Positions 11,013-20,025 of a stretch of 64,000 bases of DNA are shown here, piece by piece. A model generated the notes under the pieces. That model searched no databases. It was not told where the DNA came from and worked only from the letters and a program-made list of their open reading frames with translations. A program made the translations under genes and the position numbers. How positions within the stretch are numbered: position 1 is the first letter of the stretch; each line of letters begins with the position of its first letter. Source of the DNA: Paenibacillus sp. ACRRX (GTDB taxonomy: Bacteria; Bacillota; Bacilli; Paenibacillales; Paenibacillaceae); NCBI RefSeq assembly GCF_022346885.1, contig NZ_JAKRNK010000007.1:223730-287729 (forward strand), read 5' to 3'.

Positions 11013-14000
11013 AGTTAAAGACAAAGTTAATCATAGGTTTTGCTTCATTTATGATTATTTTGGCAGGACTCGGTTTGATTTCTTATGTACGGATGAGCGG
11101 TATGCAAACCGAGATTGAACGTTTCTATAATGAACGCTTTGTAAAGGTAAAAGCGGCCTCAGGTGCCAGAGACGATTCCAATAATATGGCACGCGAGCTT
11201 GTTAATGAACTGCTAAATGGGGGTACAAGTACACAAGAGGCAGCACTAGAGATTCAACGGTATAAGAAACGAGTAATTCAAGCGCTTCAATTACTGGAGA
11301 ATACCGTCCTCACCATCCAAGAGAAGGAAAATATCTCCCAGGTGAACCGATCATGGGCTAATTACATTGAATTCGTTGAAGAAGCGGAACGGTTGAGTGC
11401 ATCTAACAATGTGGCAAAAGCCAATGAACTGCGGAACAGTGTTGGGTTGCCTTATCTGAAGAAGCTTCAGGAGGATCTAAACAGCCTTGCCAGTTATCAT
11501 GAAATGATGATGGATGACCAGCTTCGTAAATCCCAACAGATGTATGAGCTGTCTATTGCTTGGACGGTAGGGATGATGGGATTAGGCATTCTATTAAGTA
11601 TAGGTGTTATGGTATGGGTTATTCCAGGAGTAACTCGTAATTTGAACACGATGGCGTTGATGATACGTAGTCTTTCACGTGGCCGCACGGCAATCATCCG
11701 TAAGATGAAGGCTTATACAAATGATGAGATTGGGGAAGTCATTGAAGTATTTAAGTCTATGGTCTCTGATCTGGAGCAACGTAAAAAGATTGAAGAGCAG
11801 TTTCAACTGGAACAAGAGCAGCAAGCCTGGATAGATAGCAACATTGCAAAAGTAACGGATTTGTTAAATGGCGTGACAACGCTGCAGCAAGTCGGCCAGA
11901 CTTTTATCAACGAATTCACACCAATCCTGAGCGCCCAGTATGGTGCACTCTACATCCGTGATGAAGCCAGAGCATCCAATAAGCTGCGCCTATATGGCAC
12001 GTATGCGGCACAGCATCAATTGGAGGCTGAACACAGCTTTGACATCGGAGAAGGCCTGGTTGGCCAGTGCGCCGCTGACGAACGCCCAATTCTTATTCAT
12101 GATATGGTAGATTGCTCTCTCCGTATTCAATCTGGCGTATGCGAAGCTTCGCCAATGGAGCTGGCGCTTTACCCGATAACGTTTGAGCAGCGGGTGCTTG
12201 GTGTTGTCGAACTGGCGTCTCTTAAGCCACTGACGCATACACAACATAAGTTGTTAGAACAACTGATGATCAATTTAGGGGTCATTATCCATACGATATC
12301 AGGTAAGATGCGTGTGGAAGACCTTCTGCGGGATTCACAGGCACTGACGGAGGAACTGCAGTGTCAGTCGGAAGAATTAATGACGCAGCAAGAAGACTTG
12401 CGTCGTTCGAACGAGCACCTAGAAGCTCAAACCGAGGCGCTGAAGCGTTCAGAAGAGCTTTTACAACGGCAGCAGGAGGAACTGGAGCATTACAACACAG
12501 AGCTTATTGCCAAGACAAGAGCGCTGGAAGAGACAATGCTGAGCACGCAAGAGAAGAACGAGGAGTTGGAAAGCGCGCGTACCGCATTGGAGCGTCAGAC
12601 GCTGCAATTGGCGCTTGCGTCTAAGTACAAGTCAGAGTTTCTAGCCAATATGTCTCACGAATTGCGGACACCTCTTAACAGTCTTCTCGTTCTCTCGCAG
12701 TTGCTGGGGGAGAATAAGGAAGGCAATTTACTAGAGAAACAAGTTGAATATGCGCGGACGATTCATATGTCTGGGGCGGATCTATTAAAGATGATTGACG
12801 AGATTCTAGATTTGAGCAAAATAGATGCGGGCAAGATGAAGGTAGACTACGAACTGATGCATATTCAAGAGATAACTAGCTTTATGTATGATAGCTTTGA
12901 ACCGATTGCTTCCCAGAAAGGTATTGCATTCCAACTTCATGTTGCCGAGGGACTGCCAGCATCTATTTATACGGATGCCGATCGTCTAAAGCAAATTGTT
13001 CGGAACTTATTGTCCAATGCATTTAAGTTTACCAATTCCGGCAGCATTGAGCTTGCATTGGCTCCTTCCTTGGACCCAAATGCTATTGAGGGCGAAGAAT
13101 CACCAGCATTTTTGGCTATTCAGGTCAAAGATACAGGAATCGGCATCCCACAGGAGAAGCTGGGACTTATATTTGATGCTTTTCAGCAGCTTGACGGCAC
13201 AACAAGCCGAAAATACGGTGGCGCTGGCTTAGGATTATCGATCAGCAGAGAACTTACCCAGCTCTTAGGCGGTAGCTTGACAGTTAGCAGCATCCCAGGG
13301 CAAGGGAGCACATTTACTTTGCTGCTTCCGATGTATACAGAGGCTGAGGAGCTAGCCAAGCTGCAAGTTACAGCTGACAGCATCCACATGTCGGAGATCG
13401 AGCAGTTGGTTAGGGAGGTATCGAAGCAGATTGAGGACGGAGTGTCTGAAGAGAAAGAGAGCGTGAAGCTTCAACAGACACAGATGTTGTCCGAGGTGGC
13501 GGCCAGCTATGCAAAGAAGAAGGATAACTCTGCTGGCAAGCCCAAGCTTGCTCAGGTACGGCCATGGATGTTCGAGCGCAGAAGGCTCCTGATTGTTGAA
13601 GATGATGGTCCTCAGCGGCAATCAATGATTGCCCTTATTGAAGGAGCCAATGTGTCTGTGACCGCCGTATCTACTGGATCAGAGGCGCTAGAACACCTTG
13701 CGCAAGAGAAGATAGACGGTATGGTACTTGATCTGATGCTGCCAGATATGACTGGCTTCCAACTGATGGAGCGTATCGAACAGACGCTGCCAGAGCTTGT
13801 TCATCTGCCTATCATCATTTATACAGGCAAGTCGCTGGATAACAAAGAAGAGCTGGAGCTGCGCAAGCGCGCACAAAGTATTATTATCAAGAACGTGAAG
13901 TCGCCGGAGCGTCTGCTGCAAGAGACGATGCTGCTCTTGAACCGCGTCGAATTAGAGGAGGATAGGTCATATCCGTCCGAGCGTGCATTAGAGCCGAAAG

Positions 14001-14386
14001 ATCAGTTGTTATCAGGCAAAAGAGTACTGCTTGTAGATGATGATGTACGGAATGTATTTGCGTTGTCGAGTGTTCTCGAGCAGTTTGATATGGTGATTGA
14101 GTATGCGGAAAATGGAGTAGAGGCACTGGCGGCTCTGGAACGAAAACCAACCTTCGATATCGTCCTGATGGACATGATGATGCCGGAGATGGACGGTTAC
14201 GAAGCGATGCGGAAAATTCGCCAAATGCCTGCATTTGAGAAGCTGCCGATTATCGCACTTACAGCCAAAGCGATGAAGGAAGACCGTAATAAGTGTATAG
14301 AGGCAGGGGCATCTGATTATGTCAGCAAGCCATTCCAAACCGAGCAATTGCTGTCTCTAATGAGAGTGTGGCTGTACAGCACCTAG
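11009..14386 (+). CDS. rsbK: Hybrid sensor histidine kinase, RsbK-like
   Basis: A 1125-residue membrane kinase starting with GTG after GGAGGGGG and overlapping the phosphatase stop. Order seen: membrane segment (about 8-27), extracytoplasmic four-helix CHASE3-like sensor, second membrane segment (about 181-208), HAMP, GAF (about 281-430), long coiled coil, HisKA with His550 (SHELRTPLN), HATPase with DTGIGIP and GAGLGLS, then two receivers with acceptors Asp908 and Asp1055. B. cereus RsbK, which phosphorylates RsbY, has a CHASE3-GAF-kinase-receiver plan. Acidic heptads near the HAMP and coiled coil are plausible targets of the adjacent methyltransferase. The second receiver may be an extra branch point. 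Confidence 0.85.
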   Translation: MKLKTKLIIGFASFMIILAGLGLISYVRMSGMQTEIERFYNERFVKVKAASGARDDSNNMARELVNELLNGGTSTQEAALEIQRYKKRVIQALQLLENTVLTIQEKENISQVNRSWANYIEFVEEAERLSASNNVAKANELRNSVGLPYLKKLQEDLNSLASYHEMMMDDQLRKSQQMYELSIAWTVGMMGLGILLSIGVMVWVIPGVTRNLNTMALMIRSLSRGRTAIIRKMKAYTNDEIGEVIEVFKSMVSDLEQRKKIEEQFQLEQEQQAWIDSNIAKVTDLLNGVTTLQQVGQTFINEFTPILSAQYGALYIRDEARASNKLRLYGTYAAQHQLEAEHSFDIGEGLVGQCAADERPILIHDMVDCSLRIQSGVCEASPMELALYPITFEQRVLGVVELASLKPLTHTQHKLLEQLMINLGVIIHTISGKMRVEDLLRDSQALTEELQCQSEELMTQQEDLRRSNEHLEAQTEALKRSEELLQRQQEELEHYNTELIAKTRALEETMLSTQEKNEELESARTALERQTLQLALASKYKSEFLANMSHELRTPLNSLLVLSQLLGENKEGNLLEKQVEYARTIHMSGADLLKMIDEILDLSKIDAGKMKVDYELMHIQEITSFMYDSFEPIASQKGIAFQLHVAEGLPASIYTDADRLKQIVRNLLSNAFKFTNSGSIELALAPSLDPNAIEGEESPAFLAIQVKDTGIGIPQEKLGLIFDAFQQLDGTTSRKYGGAGLGLSISRELTQLLGGSLTVSSIPGQGSTFTLLLPMYTEAEELAKLQVTADSIHMSEIEQLVREVSKQIEDGVSEEKESVKLQQTQMLSEVAASYAKKKDNSAGKPKLAQVRPWMFERRRLLIVEDDGPQRQSMIALIEGANVSVTAVSTGSEALEHLAQEKIDGMVLDLMLPDMTGFQLMERIEQTLPELVHLPIIIYTGKSLDNKEELELRKRAQSIIIKNVKSPERLLQETMLLLNRVELEEDRSYPSERALEPKDQLLSGKRVLLVDDDVRNVFALSSVLEQFDMVIEYAENGVEALAALERKPTFDIVLMDMMMPEMDGYEAMRKIRQMPAFEKLPIIALTAKAMKEDRNKCIEAGASDYVSKPFQTEQLLSLMRVWLYST

Positions 14387-14431
14387 TATAAACAAAGTAA
14401 GCCGTATGGGGATTCGGAAAGGAAGTCGAGC

Positions 14432-15307
14432 ATGGACGAGCATGAATCTGATCAAGTATCTGCGCAGGACATGCGTAGACATGGGGATGCTGATCGCGAA
14501 CGCATTGAGATTGAATTGTTGTTAGAGGGGATGTACAAGGTGTATGGCTACGACTTTCGAGATTATGCGTATCCGTCCTTGAGACGTCGAATTTGGCATC
14601 AGATATACGATGAACAGTTGACCTCGATATCAGAGCTTCAGGGAAAAGTATTGTACAACCGCGATTATGTGCAGCGCTTGGTTCATACGTTGTCGATACC
14701 AGTTACGGAGATGTTTCGTGATCCTAAGATGTATGCTGCTTTCCGGGATAAAGTTGTACCCCTTTTACGGACATATCCTTATATTCGCATATGGCATGCG
14801 GGCTGCTCAACAGGGGAGGAAGTCTATTCGATGGCGATTCTCTTACAAGAGGAAGGACTGTATGAGAAAGCTAGATTGTATGCGACTGATATGAACCCTG
14901 TTGTTCTGCAAAAAGCGAAGGAAGGCCGTTGTTCTTTAGATAAGATGCGCCTGTATACGACTAATTATTTGGAGGCTGGGGGAAATCGCTCCTTTTCCGA
15001 ATATTACAACGCAGCGGAAGACGGCAGTGTGATCTTTCATCCGTCTTTAAGAAAAAACATTATTTTTTCGGACCACAATTTGGCTACGGATATGTCGTTT
15101 AATGAATTTAACGTTATTTTTTGCCGAAATGTGATGATTTACTTTAATGATCCGCTGCGGGACCGAGTCCATCGGTTGTTCTATGAGAGTCTGGCCCCAC
15201 TAGGAATGTTGGTGCTGGGATCCAAAGAATCGATCCATTTTACAGCCTGTGAGTCGCATTACGAGGAAGTAGACCGTTTGGAGAAAATATATCGAAAAAT
15301 TCGATAA
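14432..15307 (+). CDS. rsbM: CheR-type methyltransferase, RsbM-like
   Basis: A 291-residue SAM-dependent protein-glutamate methyltransferase. It has the CheR helical N-domain, then the SAM-binding [18 protein letters not shown] motif and [14 protein letters not shown] near the C-terminus. There is no chemotaxis gene nearby; instead it follows the hybrid kinase by 45 bp, the arrangement expected of RsbM, which in B. cereus methylates RsbK and damps signalling. The ATG follows GGAAAGGAAG. Assigning RsbK rather than a chemoreceptor as substrate is an inference from gene order. Confidence 0.85.
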   Translation: MDEHESDQVSAQDMRRHGDADRERIEIELLLEGMYKVYGYDFRDYAYPSLRRRIWHQIYDEQLTSISELQGKVLYNRDYVQRLVHTLSIPVTEMFRDPKMYAAFRDKVVPLLRTYPYIRIWHAGCSTGEEVYSMAILLQEEGLYEKARLYATDMNPVVLQKAKEGRCSLDKMRLYTTNYLEAGGNRSFSEYYNAAEDGSVIFHPSLRKNIIFSDHNLATDMSFNEFNVIFCRNVMIYFNDPLRDRVHRLFYESLAPLGMLVLGSKESIHFTACESHYEEVDRLEKIYRKIR

Positions 15308-15324
15308 CTGATCGAGGAGGCCAC

Positions 15325-16527
15325 ATGCCTACGTTAGAGCCTATTAACATTCTGTTGGTCGATGATCGTCCGGAGAACTTGCTCGCCTTGGAAGCTGTGC
15401 TCTCGGAAGAGAATTATCGGCTCATTAAGGCTACCTCAGGAGAAGAAGCACTGCGACATCTTATGAAAGAGGAATTTGCTGTCATTGTGCTTGATGTGCA
15501 GATGCCTGGCATGGATGGCATTGAGACAGCCAAGTGGATCAAAGCCAGGGAGAAAACGCAGCATATTCCGATTATTTTTATTTCGGCTAACTATAAGGAA
15601 TCTGAGCACCTGTTTGCGGGCTATTCTGCAGGCGGCGTCGACTATATGGTCAAGCCTTTTGTACCGCACATCTTGCGGTCCAAGATCCAAAGCTTCGTGG
15701 GGATCTTTCTTGCACAGAAGCGCTTGAAATCCCAGAAGATGCTGCTTCATCAGAAGACACTGGAATTGGAACGGATGAATCGCGAACTGGCAATTGCAAA
15801 GGAAGAAGCGGAACGTGCAGCGCTAGCCAGAACGCAATTTCTCGCAATGATGAGCCATGAGATTCGTACACCGCTCAATGGAGTCATTGGAATGGCTGAC
15901 CTGCTGCAAGATACAGAGATGAGTCTAGAGCAGCGTAATTATGCGGAGATGATTCGGAAGAGTGCGGATTCGTTAATGCAGACGATCAACAACATTCTGG
16001 ATTTTACAAAGATGGAGTCCGGCAAGTTGGAGCTTGAAGAGTACCCGTTTGACATCAAAGCTTTGATTCAGGAAGTGTTTGAATTGTTTACAGCGGAGAT
16101 GAGCAAACGACAATTGACATGCTCTGTCGATATTAAGCCGGATGTTCCGGCTTGTCTGCTGGGTGATATGATTCGGCTGCGCCAGGTACTTATTAACCTG
16201 GTGGGCAATGCTGTCAAATTTACGGATGATGGCGAGATTTGTATTCGTATTCAGCTGGTTCCAGACCATGAAGACGACAGTACTTGTCGACTGCAAATTG
16301 AGGTACAGGACACAGGCATTGGATTGCCGGTAGATAAGATGAATGCATTATTTCAGCCATTCTCACAGCTGGATTCCTCTATGAATCGTCGCTACGGCGG
16401 CAGCGGCTTAGGCCTTGCAATTAGCAAATCAATTGTACAGATGATGCAAGGCGATATTGCTGCGTATGCGCTTGATCATGGGGCGATGTTTCAATTTACA
16501 GTTGTACTGGGTAAATTGGAGCAATGA
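15325..16527 (+). CDS. Receiver-histidine kinase hybrid, soluble
   Basis: A 400-residue cytoplasmic protein without membrane segments: receiver domain (acceptor Asp57 in [11 protein letters not shown]), short coiled coil, HisKA with His178 ([12 protein letters not shown]), and HATPase with DTGIGLP and GSGLGLA. The receiver-first order suggests a kinase whose activity is set by phosphorylation, for instance by the neighbouring hybrid kinase. GAGGAGG precedes the ATG, 17 bp after the methyltransferase. It is not part of the B. cereus RsbKYM set as I know it, so it is an added component here. Its partner is not known. Confidence 0.88.
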   Translation: MPTLEPINILLVDDRPENLLALEAVLSEENYRLIKATSGEEALRHLMKEEFAVIVLDVQMPGMDGIETAKWIKAREKTQHIPIIFISANYKESEHLFAGYSAGGVDYMVKPFVPHILRSKIQSFVGIFLAQKRLKSQKMLLHQKTLELERMNRELAIAKEEAERAALARTQFLAMMSHEIRTPLNGVIGMADLLQDTEMSLEQRNYAEMIRKSADSLMQTINNILDFTKMESGKLELEEYPFDIKALIQEVFELFTAEMSKRQLTCSVDIKPDVPACLLGDMIRLRQVLINLVGNAVKFTDDGEICIRIQLVPDHEDDSTCRLQIEVQDTGIGLPVDKMNALFQPFSQLDSSMNRRYGGSGLGLAISKSIVQMMQGDIAAYALDHGAMFQFTVVLGKLEQ

Positions 16528-16574
16528 GAGAAATTAGCATTCGTATCCGGATGACAACTATTTTGAATTTAAAT

Positions 16575-16600
16575 GTTTCAGCGTTTCAACTACCGGGTAA
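16575..16600 (+). promoter_or_regulatory. Sigma B-type promoter of rsbV-rsbW-sigB
   Basis: GTTTCA, a 14-bp spacer and GGGTAA closely match the sigma B consensus (GTTTAA - 12 to 15 bp - GGGTAT). It lies about 90 bp before rsbV, the position of the autoregulatory promoter in Bacillus sigB operons. Confidence 0.75.
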
Positions 16601-16690
16601 TAGGAACCTAAGTATGAAATCAACAAAATAAATAGCCGAGTAGGTACATCATTTCTTCATAAAATGTGTGGAATAATGGGAGAGGACTAT

Positions 16691-17011
16691 ATGAGCACAA
16701 ACCAATTTGCAGTCGTAACACATCAAGATGGGCAGCAAATAACCATTCAACTTCAAGGTGATCTGGATTTGGCTGCTTCTGGCGAGTTTCGTTCTTTTAT
16801 GGAGCCGCTAGCTAACGATTCGACTAACCAGCTTACACTTGATCTATCCAAGCTTACGTACATTGACAGTACAGGCATTGGCATTCTTATTTCCATTGTA
16901 AAAGTTCGCAAAGCCGCAGGAGCACCATTTTTCGTGGAAAATGTTCCATCGCAGGTTCAAAAGTTGTTTGATATGACAGGAATTTCAAAGTTTTTAATGT
17001 CAAGCCAATAA
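16691..17011 (+). CDS. rsbV: Anti-anti-sigma factor RsbV (STAS domain)
   Basis: A 106-residue STAS-domain protein. The phosphorylated loop reads TYIDSTGIGILIS with the acceptor at Ser60, flanked by Thr61. Unphosphorylated RsbV binds RsbW and releases sigma B; the PP2C phosphatase encoded upstream is the likely enzyme that removes the phosphate. The open frame extends nine codons upstream, but the ATG used here follows GGGAGAGG. It heads the rsbV-rsbW-sigB unit. Confidence 0.93.
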   Translation: MSTNQFAVVTHQDGQQITIQLQGDLDLAASGEFRSFMEPLANDSTNQLTLDLSKLTYIDSTGIGILISIVKVRKAAGAPFFVENVPSQVQKLFDMTGISKFLMSSQ

Positions 17012-17045
17012 GGACTCGAAAATGATAATTGAAAGGACATGAATC

Positions 17046-17507
17046 ATGACTGATAGCAAAATACAGCAGCAGGTCAGATTAACGCTGCCTGCTCAAGCTG
17101 ACTATGTCGATTTGGTTCGTTTAACGTTATATGGAATCGCCAGCAAAATTGGATTTTCTTACGAAGAGATCGAGGATATGAAGGTTGCAGTGTCGGAAGC
17201 TTGTAATAATGCAGTTTTATATGCGTACAATCGGGAAGGCGGTATGGTGGATATCGCATTTGACATTGGTAACAACGAGCTGGGTCTGACGATTCGTGAT
17301 GAGGGCAACAGCTTTCATGCGGAGCACGAGACTCAGGAACTGTTGGGGTGGCATGACAAGTCGATTGATGAAGTGCAGGCAGGAGGCCTAGGTTTCTACT
17401 TAATGCAGGCACTCATGGATGAAGTGGAGGTTGTCAGCATAGAGGGGCGCGGTACTGAAGTCCGCATGAAGAAACGCATCCAACAGTTTAGCGAGGAACT
17501 CCGATGA
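17046..17507 (+). CDS. rsbW: Anti-sigma factor / serine kinase RsbW
   Basis: A 153-residue GHKL-type kinase that binds sigma B and phosphorylates RsbV. The N-box VSEACNNAVLYAY and the ATP-lid motifs TIRDEG and GGLGFYLMQALMD are intact. Length and sequence fit RsbW better than SpoIIAB, and no spoVA or dacF genes are near. The ATG follows AAAGGA. Its stop overlaps the sigB start (ATGA), which gives the coupled synthesis expected for a sigma factor and its inhibitor. Confidence 0.93.
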   Translation: MTDSKIQQQVRLTLPAQADYVDLVRLTLYGIASKIGFSYEEIEDMKVAVSEACNNAVLYAYNREGGMVDIAFDIGNNELGLTIRDEGNSFHAEHETQELLGWHDKSIDEVQAGGLGFYLMQALMDEVEVVSIEGRGTEVRMKKRIQQFSEELR

Positions 17508-18265
17508 GTCTACTTCCCCAGTCCCATTCGGCTAATGATCTCATCCGCCAATATCAAACCACCAAAGACAACGATACAGCCACTATTTTGATTCAGAGGT
17601 ACGAGCCTATGGTGAAGATGGCTGCAGGCAAGATATCGCGTAATCGCCCAGACCTCTACGAAGATCTGATGCAGGTGGGCAATATGGCGCTTATCCGTCT
17701 GCTGAATCAGTTTGATCACGCACTGGGCGTCCCTTTTGAGGCTTATGCAATGAAAAGTATGATCGGTCATATGAAAAATTATTTGAGGGACAAGTCTTGG
17801 TATATCCAAGTGCCAAGGCGAATCAAAGAAAAGGGTGCTTTGGTGCAGCAAACCATTGATCTGCTGACTGTAAAGCTTGAACGCTCACCCAACATTGAAG
17901 AAATAGCCCAGCAACTGGAACTGTCCGAGGAAGAAACTTTGGAGGTTCTGGCAGGTCGAGAGTGCTATCATTACGTTTCGCTTGACACGCCGCTGTCTCA
18001 AGAAGAGAGTGCGGCCACGCTTGGAGAGCTAATCAGTTCTGACGTAAATGATTATGACGCTGTAGAACGTAAGATGGATCTGCTCGAAGCCATGAAGCAG
18101 CTAAAGCAGGAAGAGATGCAGGTGCTGCAGCTTGTGTTTGAGCAAGGACTGTCGCAGCGAACGGCAGCAGAGCAGCTTGGTATTTCGCAGATGAGCGTTT
18201 CCCGTATTCAGAGAAGAGCAACAGAGAAGCTGAAGCAGATTATGATGGCTAGGGACTTACAATGA
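17504..18265 (+). CDS. sigB: General stress sigma factor, sigma B
   Basis: A 253-residue sigma-70 group 3 factor. Region 2 reads YEDLMQVGNMALIRLLNQFD and LRDKSWYIQVPRRIKEKG; the latter is the sigma B rather than sigma F signature. Region 4 has the helix-turn-helix QRTAAEQLGISQMSVSRIQ. Translation is coupled to RsbW by a 4-bp overlap. The promoter upstream of rsbV implies positive autoregulation. Sigma B directs the response to energy and environmental stress in Bacillus and Listeria. Confidence 0.93.
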   Translation: MSLLPQSHSANDLIRQYQTTKDNDTATILIQRYEPMVKMAAGKISRNRPDLYEDLMQVGNMALIRLLNQFDHALGVPFEAYAMKSMIGHMKNYLRDKSWYIQVPRRIKEKGALVQQTIDLLTVKLERSPNIEEIAQQLELSEEETLEVLAGRECYHYVSLDTPLSQEESAATLGELISSDVNDYDAVERKMDLLEAMKQLKQEEMQVLQLVFEQGLSQRTAAEQLGISQMSVSRIQRRATEKLKQIMMARDLQ

Positions 18266-18285
18266 GATGGACATACAAAGAATAA

Positions 18286-18324
18286 GGACAAATGTGTGCC
18301 TGTATAATTGGTGCATATTTGTCC
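18286..18324 (+). terminator. Hairpin after sigB, weak terminator
   Basis: GGACAAAT and ATTTGTCC bound an imperfect stem, followed by only a short T-rich stretch (CTATTTG). It may end the sigB transcript inefficiently. Confidence 0.5.
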
Positions 18325-18394
18325 TATTTGAATAGAAATAGAATTCAAGTCTATGAAAACTCGGGCAGAAAAAGGCTCGTGAAAATAGTAAAAA

Positions 18395-18407
18395 ACTTAA
18401 GGTGTCA
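18395..18407 (+). promoter_or_regulatory. 13-bp element shared with the ald upstream region
   Basis: ACTTAAGGTGTCA occurs here, 116 bp before the amino acid permease, and again at 22115-22127 before alanine dehydrogenase. Both genes handle amino acids, so a common regulator site is possible. Confidence 0.35.
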
Positions 18408-18445
18408 CAGAAATGTAATCGTTTCCAATAATTGCGGGCTGCGCA

Positions 18446-18451
18446 TATAAT
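18446..18451 (+). promoter_or_regulatory. -10 box of the amino acid permease promoter
   Basis: A perfect TATAAT lies about 70 bp before the permease start. The hexamer 17 bp upstream (TTCCAA) is a weak -35, consistent with an activator-dependent promoter. Confidence 0.4.
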
Positions 18452-18522
18452 ACGTGACATGGTAAAATAATAATGTGGAACCGTATAGTTGACGTTTTGG
18501 CGTCTAGTGAGGAGTGACCTAG

Positions 18523-19944
18523 ATGGCAGAACTATTTAGGAAGAAAAATGTAGAGCAGATGCTTTTGCAAAGCAAGAGCAAGAGTGTCACGAAGTCATTA
18601 GGTGCAATGGACTTGACGCTTCTTGGCATTGGAGCAGTTATTGGGACAGGCGTACTCGTATTAACTGGGCTTGTAGCAGCCCGGGACGCCGGCCCGGCCG
18701 TTATCTTTTCGTTTATTATAGCGGCGATTGTGTGCGGATTCGCAGCACTGTGTTATGCGGAGATATCATCTGCAATTCCGGTTAGTGGAAGCGTTTACAC
18801 TTATTCGTACGCCACAATCGGTGAACTTGTCGCTCATTTGATGGGATGGACACTATTGTCCGTATATGTCGTAACCACCTCGGCAGTTGCAAGTGGTTGG
18901 ACCGGATATCTTAATAACTTTCTATCTGGCTTTGGGCTTGATTTGCCAAGAGAGTTGATTACGATTCCGAGTCAAGGCGGGCTAGTTAACCTTCCATCCA
19001 TGATTATCATTATGTTTATTACCTGGCTGCTCTCACGTGGTACGAAAGAGAGCAAGAAGGTAAACAACATCATGGTAGCAATTAAGCTTGGTGTTATTCT
19101 CCTGTTTATCATTGTTGGGGTGTTTTATGTTAAGCCTGCTAACTGGACTCCATTTATGCCTTACGGTTTTGAAGGTGTAATGTCCGGTGCGGCAGCCGTG
19201 TTCTTTGCCTTTTTAGGTTTTGATGCGTTATCGACATCAGCCGAAGAAGTGAAAAATCCGCAGCGTGATCTGCCAATTGGTATTATCACTTCGCTCGGAG
19301 TTTGTACCGTGATTTATGTTGTTGTCTGTTTGGTTATGACAGGTATGGTGCCTTATACGGAATTAAACGTGCCTGAAGCTATGGCACACGTGTTGCATGT
19401 TGTTGGACAAGACGCAGTAGCAGGTGTGATCGCTGCCGGTGCCATCATCGGGATTATGGCAGTCGTTTTTGCTTATATTTACGCAACTACCCGTGTATTT
19501 TACTCGATGAGCCGAGATGGGCTTATTCCAAAAATGTTCTCCAAGATGAACAAGAAGGAAGCTCCGACTACAGCTGTATGGCTGACAGGTCTCGTGAGTG
19601 CCTTCGTTGCAGGCTTTATCGATCTGAAAGAACTATCTAATTTGGCTAATATTGGAGCTTTGCTTACTTTTGCGATGGTTGGTGTTACGGTTATCATTTT
19701 GCGTAAGACACATCCGAATATGAAACGTGGTTTCAAAGTGCCGTTAGTACCTTTGCTCCCGATCATCTCGGTAGGCTGCTGTTTGTTCTTGATGGTGAAT
19801 TTGCCGCTTCAAACTTGGCTGTATTTCGGTATTTGGCTGCTGCTAGGTGTAATTGTATACTTTGGCTACTCCAGACGTCACAGCCACTTACAGAAAGGCG
19901 ACGCGGACAGCACAGAGGATTCACTAAGAGTATCCAACGAATAG
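18523..19944 (+). CDS. APC-family amino acid permease
   Basis: A 473-residue protein with about twelve membrane segments. The first helix carries the substrate-binding motif GIGAVIGTGVLVLTGL, and SYATIGELVAHLMGW and FFAFLGFDALSTSAEEVKNP are typical of the cationic/neutral amino acid transporter branch that includes B. subtilis YfnA. GAGGAGTGA precedes the ATG. The nearby alanine dehydrogenase suggests alanine or a related amino acid as substrate, but this is an inference. A strong terminator follows. Confidence 0.9.
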   Translation: MAELFRKKNVEQMLLQSKSKSVTKSLGAMDLTLLGIGAVIGTGVLVLTGLVAARDAGPAVIFSFIIAAIVCGFAALCYAEISSAIPVSGSVYTYSYATIGELVAHLMGWTLLSVYVVTTSAVASGWTGYLNNFLSGFGLDLPRELITIPSQGGLVNLPSMIIIMFITWLLSRGTKESKKVNNIMVAIKLGVILLFIIVGVFYVKPANWTPFMPYGFEGVMSGAAAVFFAFLGFDALSTSAEEVKNPQRDLPIGIITSLGVCTVIYVVVCLVMTGMVPYTELNVPEAMAHVLHVVGQDAVAGVIAAGAIIGIMAVVFAYIYATTRVFYSMSRDGLIPKMFSKMNKKEAPTTAVWLTGLVSAFVAGFIDLKELSNLANIGALLTFAMVGVTVIILRKTHPNMKRGFKVPLVPLLPIISVGCCLFLMVNLPLQTWLYFGIWLLLGVIVYFGYSRRHSHLQKGDADSTEDSLRVSNE

Positions 19945-19984
19945 CAAGGATGCGAATGATTAGGTTACACTGTTGCATGGATAG

Positions 19985-20025
19985 GCTGCTCGTCTGGTCT
20001 GAATAGACTGGTCGAGCAGCTTTTT
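19985..20025 (+). terminator. Terminator after the amino acid permease
   Basis: GCTGCTCG and CGAGCAGC enclose a second inner stem (GTCT / AGAC) and are followed by TTTTTCG. Confidence 0.9.

Noticed and set aside
17046..18265. spoIIAB-sigF instead of rsbW-sigB
   Set aside because: Region 2 of the sigma factor reads RDKSWYIQVPRR as in sigma B, the promoter is sigma B-like and no spoVA or dacF gene is near.
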